DNA from: Actinorugispora endophytica
Lineage (GTDB): Bacteria; Actinomycetota; Actinomycetes; Streptosporangiales; Streptosporangiaceae
NCBI RefSeq assembly: GCF_004363075.1
Contig: NZ_SNYN01000020.1
Span: 1-64,000, forward strand
Reading direction: 5' to 3'
DNA: 64,000 nt
Positions within the stretch are counted from its first letter, which is position 1. The number at the start of each line of letters is the position of its first letter. Below, in pieces: positions 48,195-57,095 of the stretch. The notes under the pieces are model-generated. The model had not been told where the DNA came from, did no database searches, and saw only the letters and a program-made list of their open reading frames with translations. A program made the position numbers and the translations under genes.

Positions 48195-49496
48195 GTGCCG
48201 TCGACCGCACACGAGGAACTGGCGCGCGGGGACACCCGCGTCCCCGGATTGGGCACGCTGCTCACCCCCGACGCGCTCTCGGACCTGCTCGACTCCCTAC
48301 TTCCCGCCGACGCCGAGCGCCCCCTCGGGGTCGAGGTGACGCACCGGCGCTACCGGCCGGGGACCGGACTCGCCACCGGGTTCACCGCGCGCTACCCGGA
48401 CGGCACCCGGCACGCCTTCGCCCGGGCCCTCGCCGCCGACGCGGCACCGGGCGGACTCGCCGAGGAGGTCCGCTACGCACGGCGGTGGGTCCCGGAACCC
48501 GCCGGGCGCGCCGTCGACATCTCCGACGTCGAGGAGCCCCGGCTGCGCGGCCCGCTGCACGACCCCGGGCTCTGCCTGGTGGTGGGACCGCCCGTGGACG
48601 ACCTGGCACTCACCGCCGTCCGGCACTTCGCGTCCGCGCCGGACCGGTTCGGCGCACCGGACGGCGGATCGGCGCGCACCCTCGCCTACCGGCCGGGGCG
48701 GCGCTGGGTCGGCCGGATCGACGACGCGGACGGCCGCCCCGTGACCGTCGTGCGCGCCCGATCGGGGAAGGTGAACGCGTCCGCCTACCTGGCGTCGGCC
48801 GCCGCCGGAATCCCGGTACCCGACCTGGTCCGGATCAGCCGGTACGGGCTGGTCGCCACCCGGTGGGTCCCCGGGGAGCCGCTGGACCTGCTGCCGGCGC
48901 GGGGATCCGCCGCAGGGGACGCCACGCTCGCGGAGGCGGGCCGCCTGCTGGCCCGGCTGCACTCGGTGCCGCCACCCCGGGAGCTCCTCCCCGCCGACCT
49001 CGGAGCCGAGGCGACCGCCGCCGCCTCGGAGGTGGGCGGCCTCGTTCCCGGCCTGGCCGGGCGCGCCGAAGCGGTGGCGCTGCGCTGCGCGGACGCGCTG
49101 GCGGATCCGTCCGGGCCCCGGGTCCTGGCCCACGGCGGGTTCCGCGCCGCGCGGGTCCTGGTCGGCGAGCGCGGCCCGGCCCTGGCCGACCTGGACCGGG
49201 CGCGCGTCGCCCACCCCGCGGCCGACCTGGCGGACTTCGCCGCGGCCGAGTACGCGGCCGGGCGGAGCGGCGACGGTCCCGCCGCCGTACTGGGCCCGCT
49301 GCTCGACGGCTACCTGGACGAGGCGCCCGCCGCGTACGCGGCGGGGGTCCTCGGCGCGCTGGACGCGTTCACGTCCGCGGCGCTGCTGTGCCGGGCCGCG
49401 GCCCCGTTCCGGCACGGCGCCCCCGACTGGGACACGCGCGCCGCCGCTCTCGTCGCCCTGGCGGAAGACACCGGGGGGCGCGCGCCCGGGCGCTGA
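48195..49496 (+). CDS. Phosphotransferase-fold protein with degenerate catalytic loop (433 aa)
   Basis: APH/choline-kinase-like fold: two lobes and the region VLAHGGFRAARVLVG near residue 315, followed by LADLDRARVAHPAADLADFAA. Where active relatives have HGD...N or HGD...Q, this protein has HGG...R, so the catalytic Asp and the Mg-binding Asn/Gln both look lost. A pseudokinase or binding protein is likely. GTG with GAGGAGG at 5 nt is clearly the start; the longer upstream frame lacks a site. The gene follows the AT-rich interval. Confidence 0.7.
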   Translation: MPSTAHEELARGDTRVPGLGTLLTPDALSDLLDSLLPADAERPLGVEVTHRRYRPGTGLATGFTARYPDGTRHAFARALAADAAPGGLAEEVRYARRWVPEPAGRAVDISDVEEPRLRGPLHDPGLCLVVGPPVDDLALTAVRHFASAPDRFGAPDGGSARTLAYRPGRRWVGRIDDADGRPVTVVRARSGKVNASAYLASAAAGIPVPDLVRISRYGLVATRWVPGEPLDLLPARGSAAGDATLAEAGRLLARLHSVPPPRELLPADLGAEATAAASEVGGLVPGLAGRAEAVALRCADALADPSGPRVLAHGGFRAARVLVGERGPALADLDRARVAHPAADLADFAAAEYAAGRSGDGPAAVLGPLLDGYLDEAPAAYAAGVLGALDAFTSAALLCRAAAPFRHGAPDWDTRAAALVALAEDTGGRAPGR

Positions 49497-49574
49497 ACGA
49501 CCCCGTCAGCCGCCGGGCTCCCGTCTCCTCACGGCAGCGCGGGGGCGAAGCGCGGGAGGCCGCCGCCGCCCCGC

Positions 49575-49606
49575 CGTGATGGTGGTGCACGCACCACCAT
49601 CACGGT
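49575..49606. terminator. Perfect 14-bp hairpin
   Basis: CCGTGATGGTGGTG and CACCACCATCACGG around CACG, in the 305-bp gap after the phosphotransferase-like gene. It is a clear terminator candidate; the rest of the gap shows nothing. Confidence 0.75.
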
Positions 49607-49801
49607 GGTGACCGGGGGCTCCTTCGGCCTGACGACTTGCCTTCGGATGCGTTGCCTCCCAAACTGGGACGAGGAGAAGGCGCGGAGCCGCCCGGCCGAA
49701 CGGCCGGACGTGGCACCGCGGCCGGTCCGCGTCGGTCACCTCCTCTCCTGTCGGCGGAGCACGCGGCCCACTCTCGGACGAACCGGACTGGAGTAGTACT
49801 G

Positions 49802-50611
49802 ATGGCTGTCCACCCCCAGGCCCGAACCGTTGCCGAGGCTTTCCTGCTCGACGCCGACGTCGAGGCGCCCGGACTCGTGGAGGGCCTGTACCTGACCGGT
49901 TCGGTCGCGCTGGGCGACTTCCGCCCTCACACCAGCGACGTGGACTTCGTGGTGGTGACCACCCACCGCCTCGACGAGGCCGAGCGCACCGCGATGCGCC
50001 GCGTCCACGCGCGCATGCGCTCCCGCTTCCCCCGGCCGCAGTTCAACGGCATCCACGTCACCTGGGACGACCTCACCGCCGACCCGCAGCACTGCGGCCC
50101 GGTGGTCTCCGTGGTCAACGGGCGCTTCCGCCGCAAGGCCGGCCCCGACGTCAACCCCGCTACCTGGCACGTCCTGGCCGAACGCGGTGTGACGGTCCGC
50201 GGCCCGCTGCCGATCGAACTCGACGTCTGGGACGAGCGGGTGAGCCTGCAGGCCTGGTCCCTGGGCAACCTCGACGAGCACTGGCGGCGCTGGCGCGCCA
50301 AGGCCGGCAGCCTGATCACCCCGCGCGGCCTGGCCGCCCTGGGTTCGCTGGCCCCCTCCTGGGGCGTACTGAGCGTCAGCCGCCTGCACTTCACCCTGCG
50401 CACCGGCGAGATCACCTCCAAGTCGGGGGCGGGCTTCTACGCCCTGCACGCCTTCCCCGAGCGCTGGGACCGCATCGTCAACGAGTGCCTGCGCATCCGC
50501 CGCGACTCCACGCGGCCCTCGCTGTACCAGAACGCGCTGGCCCGGCGCCGCGCGGCCCTCGACTACATCGAGATGGTGCTGGACGACGCGCTGGCCCTCA
50601 AACCCGCCTGA
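49802..50611 (+). CDS. Nucleotidyltransferase, aminoglycoside adenylyltransferase-like
   Basis: N-terminal nucleotidyltransferase domain with GSVALGDFRPHTSDVDFVVV near residues 32-50: the GS motif and two metal-binding Asp residues (DVD). The C-terminal helical domain (about 150-269) resembles the ANT(3'')/DUF4111 type. Length 269 aa. It could adenylylate an aminoglycoside, but chromosomal relatives often have unknown targets. ATG start. Its 3' end is repeated in the following intergenic sequence. Confidence 0.8.
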   Translation: MAVHPQARTVAEAFLLDADVEAPGLVEGLYLTGSVALGDFRPHTSDVDFVVVTTHRLDEAERTAMRRVHARMRSRFPRPQFNGIHVTWDDLTADPQHCGPVVSVVNGRFRRKAGPDVNPATWHVLAERGVTVRGPLPIELDVWDERVSLQAWSLGNLDEHWRRWRAKAGSLITPRGLAALGSLAPSWGVLSVSRLHFTLRTGEITSKSGAGFYALHAFPERWDRIVNECLRIRRDSTRPSLYQNALARRRAALDYIEMVLDDALALKPA

Positions 50612-50733
50612 CCCCGGAAGACGGAGGGCGGGGGGGCGAAGGGGGTCCTCCCCCTGGCCCGGTACCGATCGAGACGGTGCCGGACGACGCGCCGGCCCCC
50701 AAACCCGCCCGACCCCGGAAGACGGAGGACGGG
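50567..50733. repeat. Decayed tandem duplication of the nucleotidyltransferase 3' end
   Basis: The segment 50,567-50,632 (last coding residues, stop and early downstream sequence) is repeated at 50,668-50,733, offset 101 bp. About 59 of 66 positions agree and every difference is a transition; five of them are T in the genic copy and C in the other, including the stop TGA becoming CGA. The period is not a multiple of three, so it is not a coding repeat. Confidence 0.85.
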
Positions 50734-50794
50734 AAGGCCCTCCCCCTCTGCGGGAACCGAAGCCGGACCCGCTCCGCGCGGCTACCCTTCAACC

Positions 50795-51352
50795 ATGACA
50801 AAGCGCACCATCGTCCTGTTCGGCGCCCCCGTACTGACCACGCCGACGACACCGATCACCACGTTCGACCGGCACACCGAGGCCCTGGTGCGGGACCTGT
50901 TGGACACCGTGGACGCCCCCGGGCGGGCCGGGGTCGCCGCCACCCAGATCGGGGTGGGCCTGCGCGCGTTCAGCTACAACGTCGAAGGTGAGATCGGCTA
51001 CGTCATCAACCCGGAGATCGTCGAGCTGTCCGAGGAGACCCAGGACGAGGGCAACGAGGGCTGCCTGTCCGTGCCGGACCTGTGGTATCCGACCAGGCGC
51101 GCCATGCACGCGGTCGTGGCCGGGGTGGACCTGCGCAACGAGCCGGTCACCCTCAAGGGCTCCGGGCTGATGGCCCGCTGCCTCCAGCATGAGACCGATC
51201 ACCTCGACGGCACCCTCTACCTGGACCGCCTGGACCGCGACGCGCGCCGGGACGCCATGCGCGAGATCCGCCGCTCCGACTGGTTCATGGGCGCCGGCGC
51301 CGCTTCGGAGACCCCCCGGAAACTTCCCTCCGCTTTCGGCGGGCTCCGATGA
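50795..51352 (+). CDS. def: Peptide deformylase
   Basis: Removes the N-formyl group from nascent proteins; Fe/Ni/Zn hydrolase. Motif 1 reads GVAATQIGVG (usually GxGLAAPQxG, so a slightly diverged copy), motif 2 EGCLSVPD with the metal Cys, motif 3 LQHETDHLDG with the HExxH metal pair. Length 185 aa. Diverged motif 1 fits the secondary deformylases of actinobacteria; a second gene elsewhere is likely. Confidence 0.92.
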   Translation: MTKRTIVLFGAPVLTTPTTPITTFDRHTEALVRDLLDTVDAPGRAGVAATQIGVGLRAFSYNVEGEIGYVINPEIVELSEETQDEGNEGCLSVPDLWYPTRRAMHAVVAGVDLRNEPVTLKGSGLMARCLQHETDHLDGTLYLDRLDRDARRDAMREIRRSDWFMGAGAASETPRKLPSAFGGLR

Positions 51353-51503
51353 GATGTCGGCTTTCCAGTGACAAATCACGATGACGACTAGGCATATCAC
51401 GAGAAGATCTCGTATGGTCTGCTGAAGCATCGTGTGGCCCCTTGGGAACCCCCGCCCCCACCGTCGCTGAGGCCACAGGTCCCTCCCCACGGAGCAGAGT
51501 CAA

Positions 51504-52481
51504 GTGATCAGATCTCGCAAACCCCCTTTTTCGCGTGCCCACCGCCGCGGAACCGTTGTCGCCGCCGCGCTCGTCGCGGCGGTCCTCGCACTCCAGTCCC
51601 CCGGCTACGCGGACCCCGATGAGGAAGAGGTGACGCTGGAGGAGTTGAACGAGCAGGCCGACGCGCTGGAGGAGGAGTACGACGGCGAACTCGTCCAGTA
51701 CACCAGCGCCAAGGACGCGGCCGAGAAGGCCGAGAAGGACCTCGAGGACGTCCAGGAGCGGCTGGAGAACGCGCGCGGCGACGTGGCGCAGCTCGCCGCC
51801 GGCCAGTACAAGAGCACCGGCCTGGACCCCACGGTGGAGATCGTGCTGAGCAGTTCGCCCGAGCAGATGCTCGACGACGCGTCCCTGCTCAGCCAGCTGT
51901 CGCACAACAGCGGTGCGCGCGTCTCCAACCTCGAGGCCCTGGAGGTCGAGGCCGAGGCCGCCCAGGAGGAGGCCGACTCCAAGCTCGACGAGGCCCAGGA
52001 GCTGGTCGACGACCTGGAGGAGCAGCGCGACGAGATCCTCGCCAAGATCGAGAAGTACGAGGCCGAGCAGGTCCCCGAGACCCCCGGCAACGGCACGGTC
52101 CCGGCCGACGCGCAGGGCCCCGGCTTCGACGGCGTGACCCCCCGCATGGCCGCGATCCGCGACGACCTCATCGGCCAGTTCGGCGCCCCCTACCCCGTCG
52201 GCTGCCTGCGCCCGGGCGACTCCGGCGAGCACGGCTCCGGCCGCGCCTGCGACTTCATGATGAGCGCGGGCGGCGGGATGCCCAGCGCGGAGAACCAGCA
52301 GTTGGGCACGCAGATGGCCGAGTACGCCAGGAACAACGCCGACCGGCTCGGCATCATGTACGTGATCTGGGAGCAGAAGATCTGGGACTCCCGCAACCCC
52401 GGCGCCGGCTGGAAGCCGATGTCGGACCGCGGCAGCATCACCCAGAACCACTACGACCACGTGCACGTCTCGTCGTACTGA
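51504..52481 (+). CDS. Secreted coiled-coil protein with M15-like peptidoglycan-hydrolase domain
   Basis: A 325-aa exported protein. A basic N-terminus, hydrophobic core (VAAALVAAVLALQ) and AxA-like cleavage site give a signal peptide. A long acidic coiled coil (about residues 30-195) follows, rich in Glu/Ala/Asp/Leu. The C-terminal domain (about 210-325) carries SGEHGSGRACDFMM and HYDHVHVSSY, resembling SxHxxGxAxD and the final HxH of M15-type zinc D,D-peptidases. Coiled-coil plus hydrolase design recalls RipA-type regulators of cell-wall hydrolysis. GTG start, GGAG 9 nt upstream. Confidence 0.8.
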   Translation: MIRSRKPPFSRAHRRGTVVAAALVAAVLALQSPGYADPDEEEVTLEELNEQADALEEEYDGELVQYTSAKDAAEKAEKDLEDVQERLENARGDVAQLAAGQYKSTGLDPTVEIVLSSSPEQMLDDASLLSQLSHNSGARVSNLEALEVEAEAAQEEADSKLDEAQELVDDLEEQRDEILAKIEKYEAEQVPETPGNGTVPADAQGPGFDGVTPRMAAIRDDLIGQFGAPYPVGCLRPGDSGEHGSGRACDFMMSAGGGMPSAENQQLGTQMAEYARNNADRLGIMYVIWEQKIWDSRNPGAGWKPMSDRGSITQNHYDHVHVSSY

Positions 52482-52650
52482 CCGGGCGCCGACCGGAGCG
52501 CGGGGCGTTTTCCCACTGGCGCCCCGCGCCGCGCTCTGCTTCGATGGCGCGTGCGCGAAAGAGCGCGCCCGGGAACACCACGACGGAGCACGCGATGGGA
52601 CCACCCTGTGGAGGTCCGCGCGTCCCTGCCGGATGTCCGTGAGGCGGCGG

Positions 52651-52785
52651 TTCAAGGGCCGGTCCCGCCTTCACCCGGAATGATCTTGGGCTTTCCGCCC
52701 TTCCCGGCCCCGAAACGGGCAGAAAGCCCAAGACCGTCAACAAAACCCTCACGCAACGGACATCATGGGCGCGGCCCCGCCCTTC
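52651..52785. repeat. Dispersed palindromic element, copy R2
   Basis: Aligns with 61-195 without gaps, with scattered mostly transition differences. The hairpin arms are at about 52,681-52,700 and 52,717-52,739, and the loop runs in the opposite orientation to that of the elements at 57,096 and 61,987. No terminal inverted repeats were recognised. It lies in the gap between the secreted-protein gene and the convergent hydrolase gene, where it could also terminate transcription. Confidence 0.75.
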
Positions 52786-52889
52786 CCCCGGCAGGCGCCG
52801 CACGCGACGGCTCCCCCAAGGGCCGGGAGCCTTCTCTGACCCGGACCGCCACCGGCGGCCGAGGGGGTCCCCCGGCCACCCGCTGCTCC

Positions 52890-53702
52890 CTACCCGGTCG
52901 GCGGCGGGGTCGCGGGGGACAGGAAGGGTGCGAGCCACTCGGCGATGCGGTCGGCCAGCCGGGGGGTCATGGCGCGTTCGGCGTGCCCCATGCCCGGTTC
53001 GATCCACAGCTCCTTGGGGTCGTCCGCGGCCTCGTGGATGCGGTGGGCGTGGTCGACCGGAAAGTACGAGTCCGCGTCGCCGTGCACCACGAGCAGCCCG
53101 GCCGGGGCGATGCGGCCCGCGAGTTCGGTGGGGTCGGGCGGAACCGGTTCCCAGGCCCGGGAGACGACCCTGACGTTGCGGGCCTTCCGTAGGAAGAACC
53201 GCCCCATCGGGCGCTCCACCCCGAAAGTGAGCAGCCGCATGCTCGTCGTCCCCTGGTAGAACCAGTGGCTCGGCCCGCTCACCGCGGCCACCGCCTCGAC
53301 CCCGCCGAACATCCCCGCGTGCCTGATCGCGACGGCCGCTCCCATGGAGAAGCCCACGGTGGCGACGCGCGTGTACCCGAGTCCGCGCAGGTGCTCGACG
53401 ACGGCCTGGAGGTCGAGCACCTCCTGGTCGCCGACGGTGGACTCGCCCGTTGACTCGTGGTGCCCGCGGAAGTCGAAGGTCATCACGTCGCCCACCCCGA
53501 GCATCCGGTCCGCGATCATCGCGGTGGCGGGGTTGCGCCACGTCCCGGTGAAGCCGTTGGCCAGCACCACGGCGCTGGTCCGGGGCAGCGCCCGGCGCAG
53601 GAGTACCGAGTCGATCTGGATTCCGTCGGAGGTGCGGAGCAGCCGCCGGACCGGCTCCGGTCGCGGCGTGCGGTCGCCTAGAACATCAGACACGCCCCCC
53701 AT
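52890..53702 (-). CDS. Alpha/beta hydrolase (270 aa)
   Basis: Serine hydrolase of the alpha/beta-hydrolase fold: nucleophile elbow VGFSMGAAV near residue 116, acid in VVHGDADSYFPV and histidine in GMGHAERAM. No signal peptide. ATG 53,702 selected for its position 20 residues before the first strand; ribosome site is weak and GTG 9 nt downstream is also possible. Divergent from the EF-G2 gene. Substrate unknown. Confidence 0.8.
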   Translation of the reverse strand: MGGVSDVLGDRTPRPEPVRRLLRTSDGIQIDSVLLRRALPRTSAVVLANGFTGTWRNPATAMIADRMLGVGDVMTFDFRGHHESTGESTVGDQEVLDLQAVVEHLRGLGYTRVATVGFSMGAAVAIRHAGMFGGVEAVAAVSGPSHWFYQGTTSMRLLTFGVERPMGRFFLRKARNVRVVSRAWEPVPPDPTELAGRIAPAGLLVVHGDADSYFPVDHAHRIHEAADDPKELWIEPGMGHAERAMTPRLADRIAEWLAPFLSPATPPPTG

Positions 53703-53928
53703 CGTGCCCGACCCCGCCCGTTCCGGCACTGGTGGCCCCCCGTCCACGGAAGGACGTGCCGGCACCACCAGCGGGCCGCGGGGTCAGCCCTTGGTCCTGC
53801 CGAGCTCATGACTCGGTGTTCCACGACGGAATGCCCTTGTCATATCCGGTTGCCCGGGTGACGGTAGAAGTGGCCCGCGTCACACCGGGGCGGGGGCGAT
53901 GGCGTCATCCCGTGGGGAGTGTTGGAGC

Positions 53929-56079
53929 ATGGCGGACAAATCCGGCTCTGCGACCGTCGGCAGGGCACCCAGGGCCGATCAGCCCCAGAGAATCCGCAAC
54001 GTGGTGCTGATCGGCCGTTCCGGCTCGGGCAAGACGACCCTGGTCGAGTCGCTGCTGCTGGCCTCGGGGACGGTGAACCGGGCCGGCCGGGTGGAGGAGG
54101 GCACGACCGTCAGCGACCACGACGACGTCGAGGCCCGGCAGCAGCGCTCGGTGAACCTCGCCGTCGCCCCGCTGTGGGTGGGCGATGTCAAGGTCAACCT
54201 GCTGGACACCCCCGGCTACGCCGACTTCGTGGGTGACCTGCGCGCGGGGCTGCGCGCCGCCGACGCCGCCCTGTTCGTGGTCTCGGGGGTCGACGGGGTC
54301 GACGGGCGCACCCGGCTGCTCTGGGAGGAGTGCGCCGCGCTGGACATGCCGCGCGCCGTCGCCGTCACCAAGATCGACCACCACCGCGCCGACTTCTCCG
54401 AGGTCGTCGCCCAGTGCCGGGCCGCGTTCGGCGACGGCGTCATGCCCGCGTACGTGCCCGTGGTCGAGGGCGAGGGGGACTCCCGCGCGGTGCGGGGCCT
54501 GCTGGGCCTGCTCTCCCGGCGCTACTACGACTACTCCGGCGGCGAGCGGGTGGAGACCGATCCCTCCCCGGACCTGGCCGCCGAGACCGAGCAGCTGCGC
54601 ACCGCCCTGATCGAGGGGGTGATCCAGGAGAGCGAGGACGAGACGCTCATGGACCGCTACATGGCGGGCGAGGAGCTGGACCGCGCGATGCTCGTGACGG
54701 ACCTGGAGGCCGCGGTGGCGCGCGGCGGGTTCCACCCGGTGCTGGCGATGTCGGCGCTGAGCGGGGTGGGCGTGCCCGAGCTCCTGGCCGAGCTCCCCCT
54801 GGCCTGCCCGAGTCCCGCCGAGCGACCGCTTCCGCCGGTCACGACCGTTTCGGGGCGGCCCGTGCCGGACCTTGCCTGCGACCCCGAAGGCCCACTGCTG
54901 GCCGAGGTGGTCAAGACGGTCAGCGACCCCTATGTGGGCCGGGTGAGCCTGGTCCGGGTGTTCTCCGGGACGCTGCGCGCCGACGAGGTGGTGCACGTGT
55001 GCGGGCACGGCCTCGCCGACCGGGGCCACGAGGACCACGACGCGGACGAGCGGATCGGCCCGCTCTCCGTCCCGCTCGGCAAGCAGAACAGGCCGACGGG
55101 GGCGGTCGTCGCGGGCGACATCTGCGCGGTCGCCAAGCTGACCAGGGCCGAGACCGGGGACACCCTCTCCGACAAGGACCGTCCGCTGCGGATGCCGCCG
55201 TGGAGCTTCCCCGATCCCCTGCTGCCCACCGCGCTGCGCGCCGCGCACAAGGCCGACGAGGACCGGCTCGCCCAGGCGATCGCCCGACTGACCTCGGAGG
55301 ACGTCACGCTGCGGGTCGAGGTCAACCCCGAGACCCACCAGATGGTGCTGTGGTGCATGGGGGAGGCGCACCTGGACCTGGCTCTGGACCGGCTCGCCAA
55401 CCGCTACGGCGTGCCCATCGAGACCGAGGAGGTGATCGTCCCGCTGCGGGAGACCTTCGCCGTCCCCGCGCAGGGGCTGGGCCGCAACGTCAAGCAGAGC
55501 GGCGGGCACGGCGAGTACGGCGTCTGCCGGATCAGGGTGGAGCCGCTGCCGTCGGGGGCGGGGCTGGAGTTCGTGGACGAGATCGTCGGCGGGGTCGTGC
55601 CACGCCAGTACATCCCGTCGGTGGAGAAGGGGGTGCGCGCCCAGATGGAGCAGGGCGTGCTCGCCGGCTACCCGATGGTGGACATCCGGGTGACGCTGTA
55701 CGACGGCAAGGCGCACTCGGTGGACTCCTCCGACATGGCCTTCCAGAAGGCGGGCAGGCTCGCCCTCAAGGACGCCGCCGAGCGGACCCGGGTGGCGATG
55801 CTGGAGCCGGTGGACCTGGTGTCGGTGCTCGTCCCCGACGAGTACATGGGCGCGGTGATGAGCGACCTGTCCGCGCGCCGGGGCCGGGTCGTGGGCAGTG
55901 ACCCGGTGGCGGGCGGGCGCATCCTGGTCAAGGCGGAGGTCCCCCAGCTGGAGATCTCCCGCTACGCCATCGACCTGCGGTCGCTCTCCCACGGGACCGG
56001 CACGTTCAACCGGGAGTACCTGCGCCACGAACCGCTTCCGCCGCAACTGGCGAAGGAGTACGCGGAGGGCGGCTCCTGA
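53929..56079 (+). CDS. Elongation factor G-like protein EF-G2
   Basis: A translational GTPase paralog of 716 aa. G1 is GRSGSGKT near residue 31; G3 is DTPGYADF; G4 is TKIDHHR (usually NKxD, here TKID). Domains II to V follow, including NVKQSGGHGEYG and SVEKGVRAQMEQG. The absence of the usual G2 effector-loop signature (here HDDVEARQQRSVN) and the altered G4 are typical of EF-G2, which retains ribosome binding but lacks clear translocase activity in mycobacteria. ATG with GGAG upstream. Confidence 0.9.
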   Translation: MADKSGSATVGRAPRADQPQRIRNVVLIGRSGSGKTTLVESLLLASGTVNRAGRVEEGTTVSDHDDVEARQQRSVNLAVAPLWVGDVKVNLLDTPGYADFVGDLRAGLRAADAALFVVSGVDGVDGRTRLLWEECAALDMPRAVAVTKIDHHRADFSEVVAQCRAAFGDGVMPAYVPVVEGEGDSRAVRGLLGLLSRRYYDYSGGERVETDPSPDLAAETEQLRTALIEGVIQESEDETLMDRYMAGEELDRAMLVTDLEAAVARGGFHPVLAMSALSGVGVPELLAELPLACPSPAERPLPPVTTVSGRPVPDLACDPEGPLLAEVVKTVSDPYVGRVSLVRVFSGTLRADEVVHVCGHGLADRGHEDHDADERIGPLSVPLGKQNRPTGAVVAGDICAVAKLTRAETGDTLSDKDRPLRMPPWSFPDPLLPTALRAAHKADEDRLAQAIARLTSEDVTLRVEVNPETHQMVLWCMGEAHLDLALDRLANRYGVPIETEEVIVPLRETFAVPAQGLGRNVKQSGGHGEYGVCRIRVEPLPSGAGLEFVDEIVGGVVPRQYIPSVEKGVRAQMEQGVLAGYPMVDIRVTLYDGKAHSVDSSDMAFQKAGRLALKDAAERTRVAMLEPVDLVSVLVPDEYMGAVMSDLSARRGRVVGSDPVAGGRILVKAEVPQLEISRYAIDLRSLSHGTGTFNREYLRHEPLPPQLAKEYAEGGS

Positions 56080-56129
56080 CCGCGCCGCGTCCGACTACAG
56101 ATCGAAACCGGACGAACTACGATTCGCAC

Positions 56130-57068
56130 ATGTCGATCGACACCCTCCGTTTGGACCGAATCGAACACGCCGCCGGCCTCATCGACCCCGTCTTCCGCGA
56201 CACGCCCCAGTTCTGCGACGACGCCCTGTCGCGGCGCCTGGGCAGGGAGACGGTCCTGAAACTCGAGACGCTCAACCCGATCCGCTCGGTCAAGGGCCGG
56301 GGCGCCGACTTCCTGCTCCGCGACACCGGGGAGAGCAGGAGCATCGTCTGCGCCTCCGCGGGGAACTTCGGCCAGGGCCTGGCCTACGTGGCGCGCGGCC
56401 GGGGGCTGTCCGTCCGGGTCTTCGCCGCCAGGACCGTCGACCCCGCCAAGGTCACCCGCATGCGCGAACTGGGTGCCCGGGTCGTCGTCGAGGGGGCCGA
56501 CTTCGACGCGGCCAAGGAGGCCGCGCGCGCCTACTCCCGGGGCCGCCCCGACTCGGTGTTCGTCGAGGACGGCCGGGAGCCCCGGCTCGCCGAGGGCGCC
56601 GGGACCATCGGGGTGGAACTCGCCCCGCTGCGCCTGGACGCGGTGGTGGTCCCGGTCGGCAACGGCGCGCTCGTCTCCGGGATCGGCCGGTGGCTCAAGT
56701 CGCGCTCCCCCGAGACGCGGGTGATCGGGGTGGTCCCGGCCGGCGCGCCGGTGATGGCGCACAGCTGGCGGTCGGGCGCCCCGATGTCCACGGAGCGGGC
56801 GCGCACCGTCGCCGACAGCGTCGCCGTCCGGGTGGCGGTACGGGAGGCGGTGTCCTGGATGGGCGCGGTCGTGGACGACGTGGTGGTGGTGGGCGAGGAG
56901 CGGGTCCTCGACGCGGTGCGGCTGCTGCGCGACACCGTCGGGCTGATCGTGGAACCGGCCGCCGCCCTCGGCGTCGCGGCCCTGGCCGGCCACGGCATCC
57001 CCGGCTCCCGCGTCGCCACCATCCTGACCGGCAGCAACTTCACCGCCGACCTGGTCCGTTCGCTGTAG
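56130..57068 (+). CDS. PLP-dependent threonine/serine dehydratase-like enzyme (paralog 2)
   Basis: A 312-aa PLP fold-II enzyme. Schiff-base lysine in NPIRSVKGRGAD near residue 54, phosphate loop VCASAGNFGQGLAY, and PVGNGALVSGIG near 177. It shares the overall layout and the IDPVFxDTP start with the gene at 42,946, from which it is clearly diverged. No ACT domain. Stands alone, 50 bp after the EF-G2 gene. Substrate unknown. Confidence 0.8.
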   Translation: MSIDTLRLDRIEHAAGLIDPVFRDTPQFCDDALSRRLGRETVLKLETLNPIRSVKGRGADFLLRDTGESRSIVCASAGNFGQGLAYVARGRGLSVRVFAARTVDPAKVTRMRELGARVVVEGADFDAAKEAARAYSRGRPDSVFVEDGREPRLAEGAGTIGVELAPLRLDAVVVPVGNGALVSGIGRWLKSRSPETRVIGVVPAGAPVMAHSWRSGAPMSTERARTVADSVAVRVAVREAVSWMGAVVDDVVVVGEERVLDAVRLLRDTVGLIVEPAAALGVAALAGHGIPGSRVATILTGSNFTADLVRSL

Positions 57069-57095
57069 GCGGCGGGACGGACGGGCACCGGGCGC

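Noticed and set aside
51353-51503. c-di-AMP (ydaO-type) riboswitch ahead of the secreted hydrolase gene
   Set aside because: Such riboswitches precede cell-wall hydrolases in actinobacteria, but I could not match the conserved core; the leader contains only a short CGAGA/TCTCG dyad. A covariance-model search would decide it.
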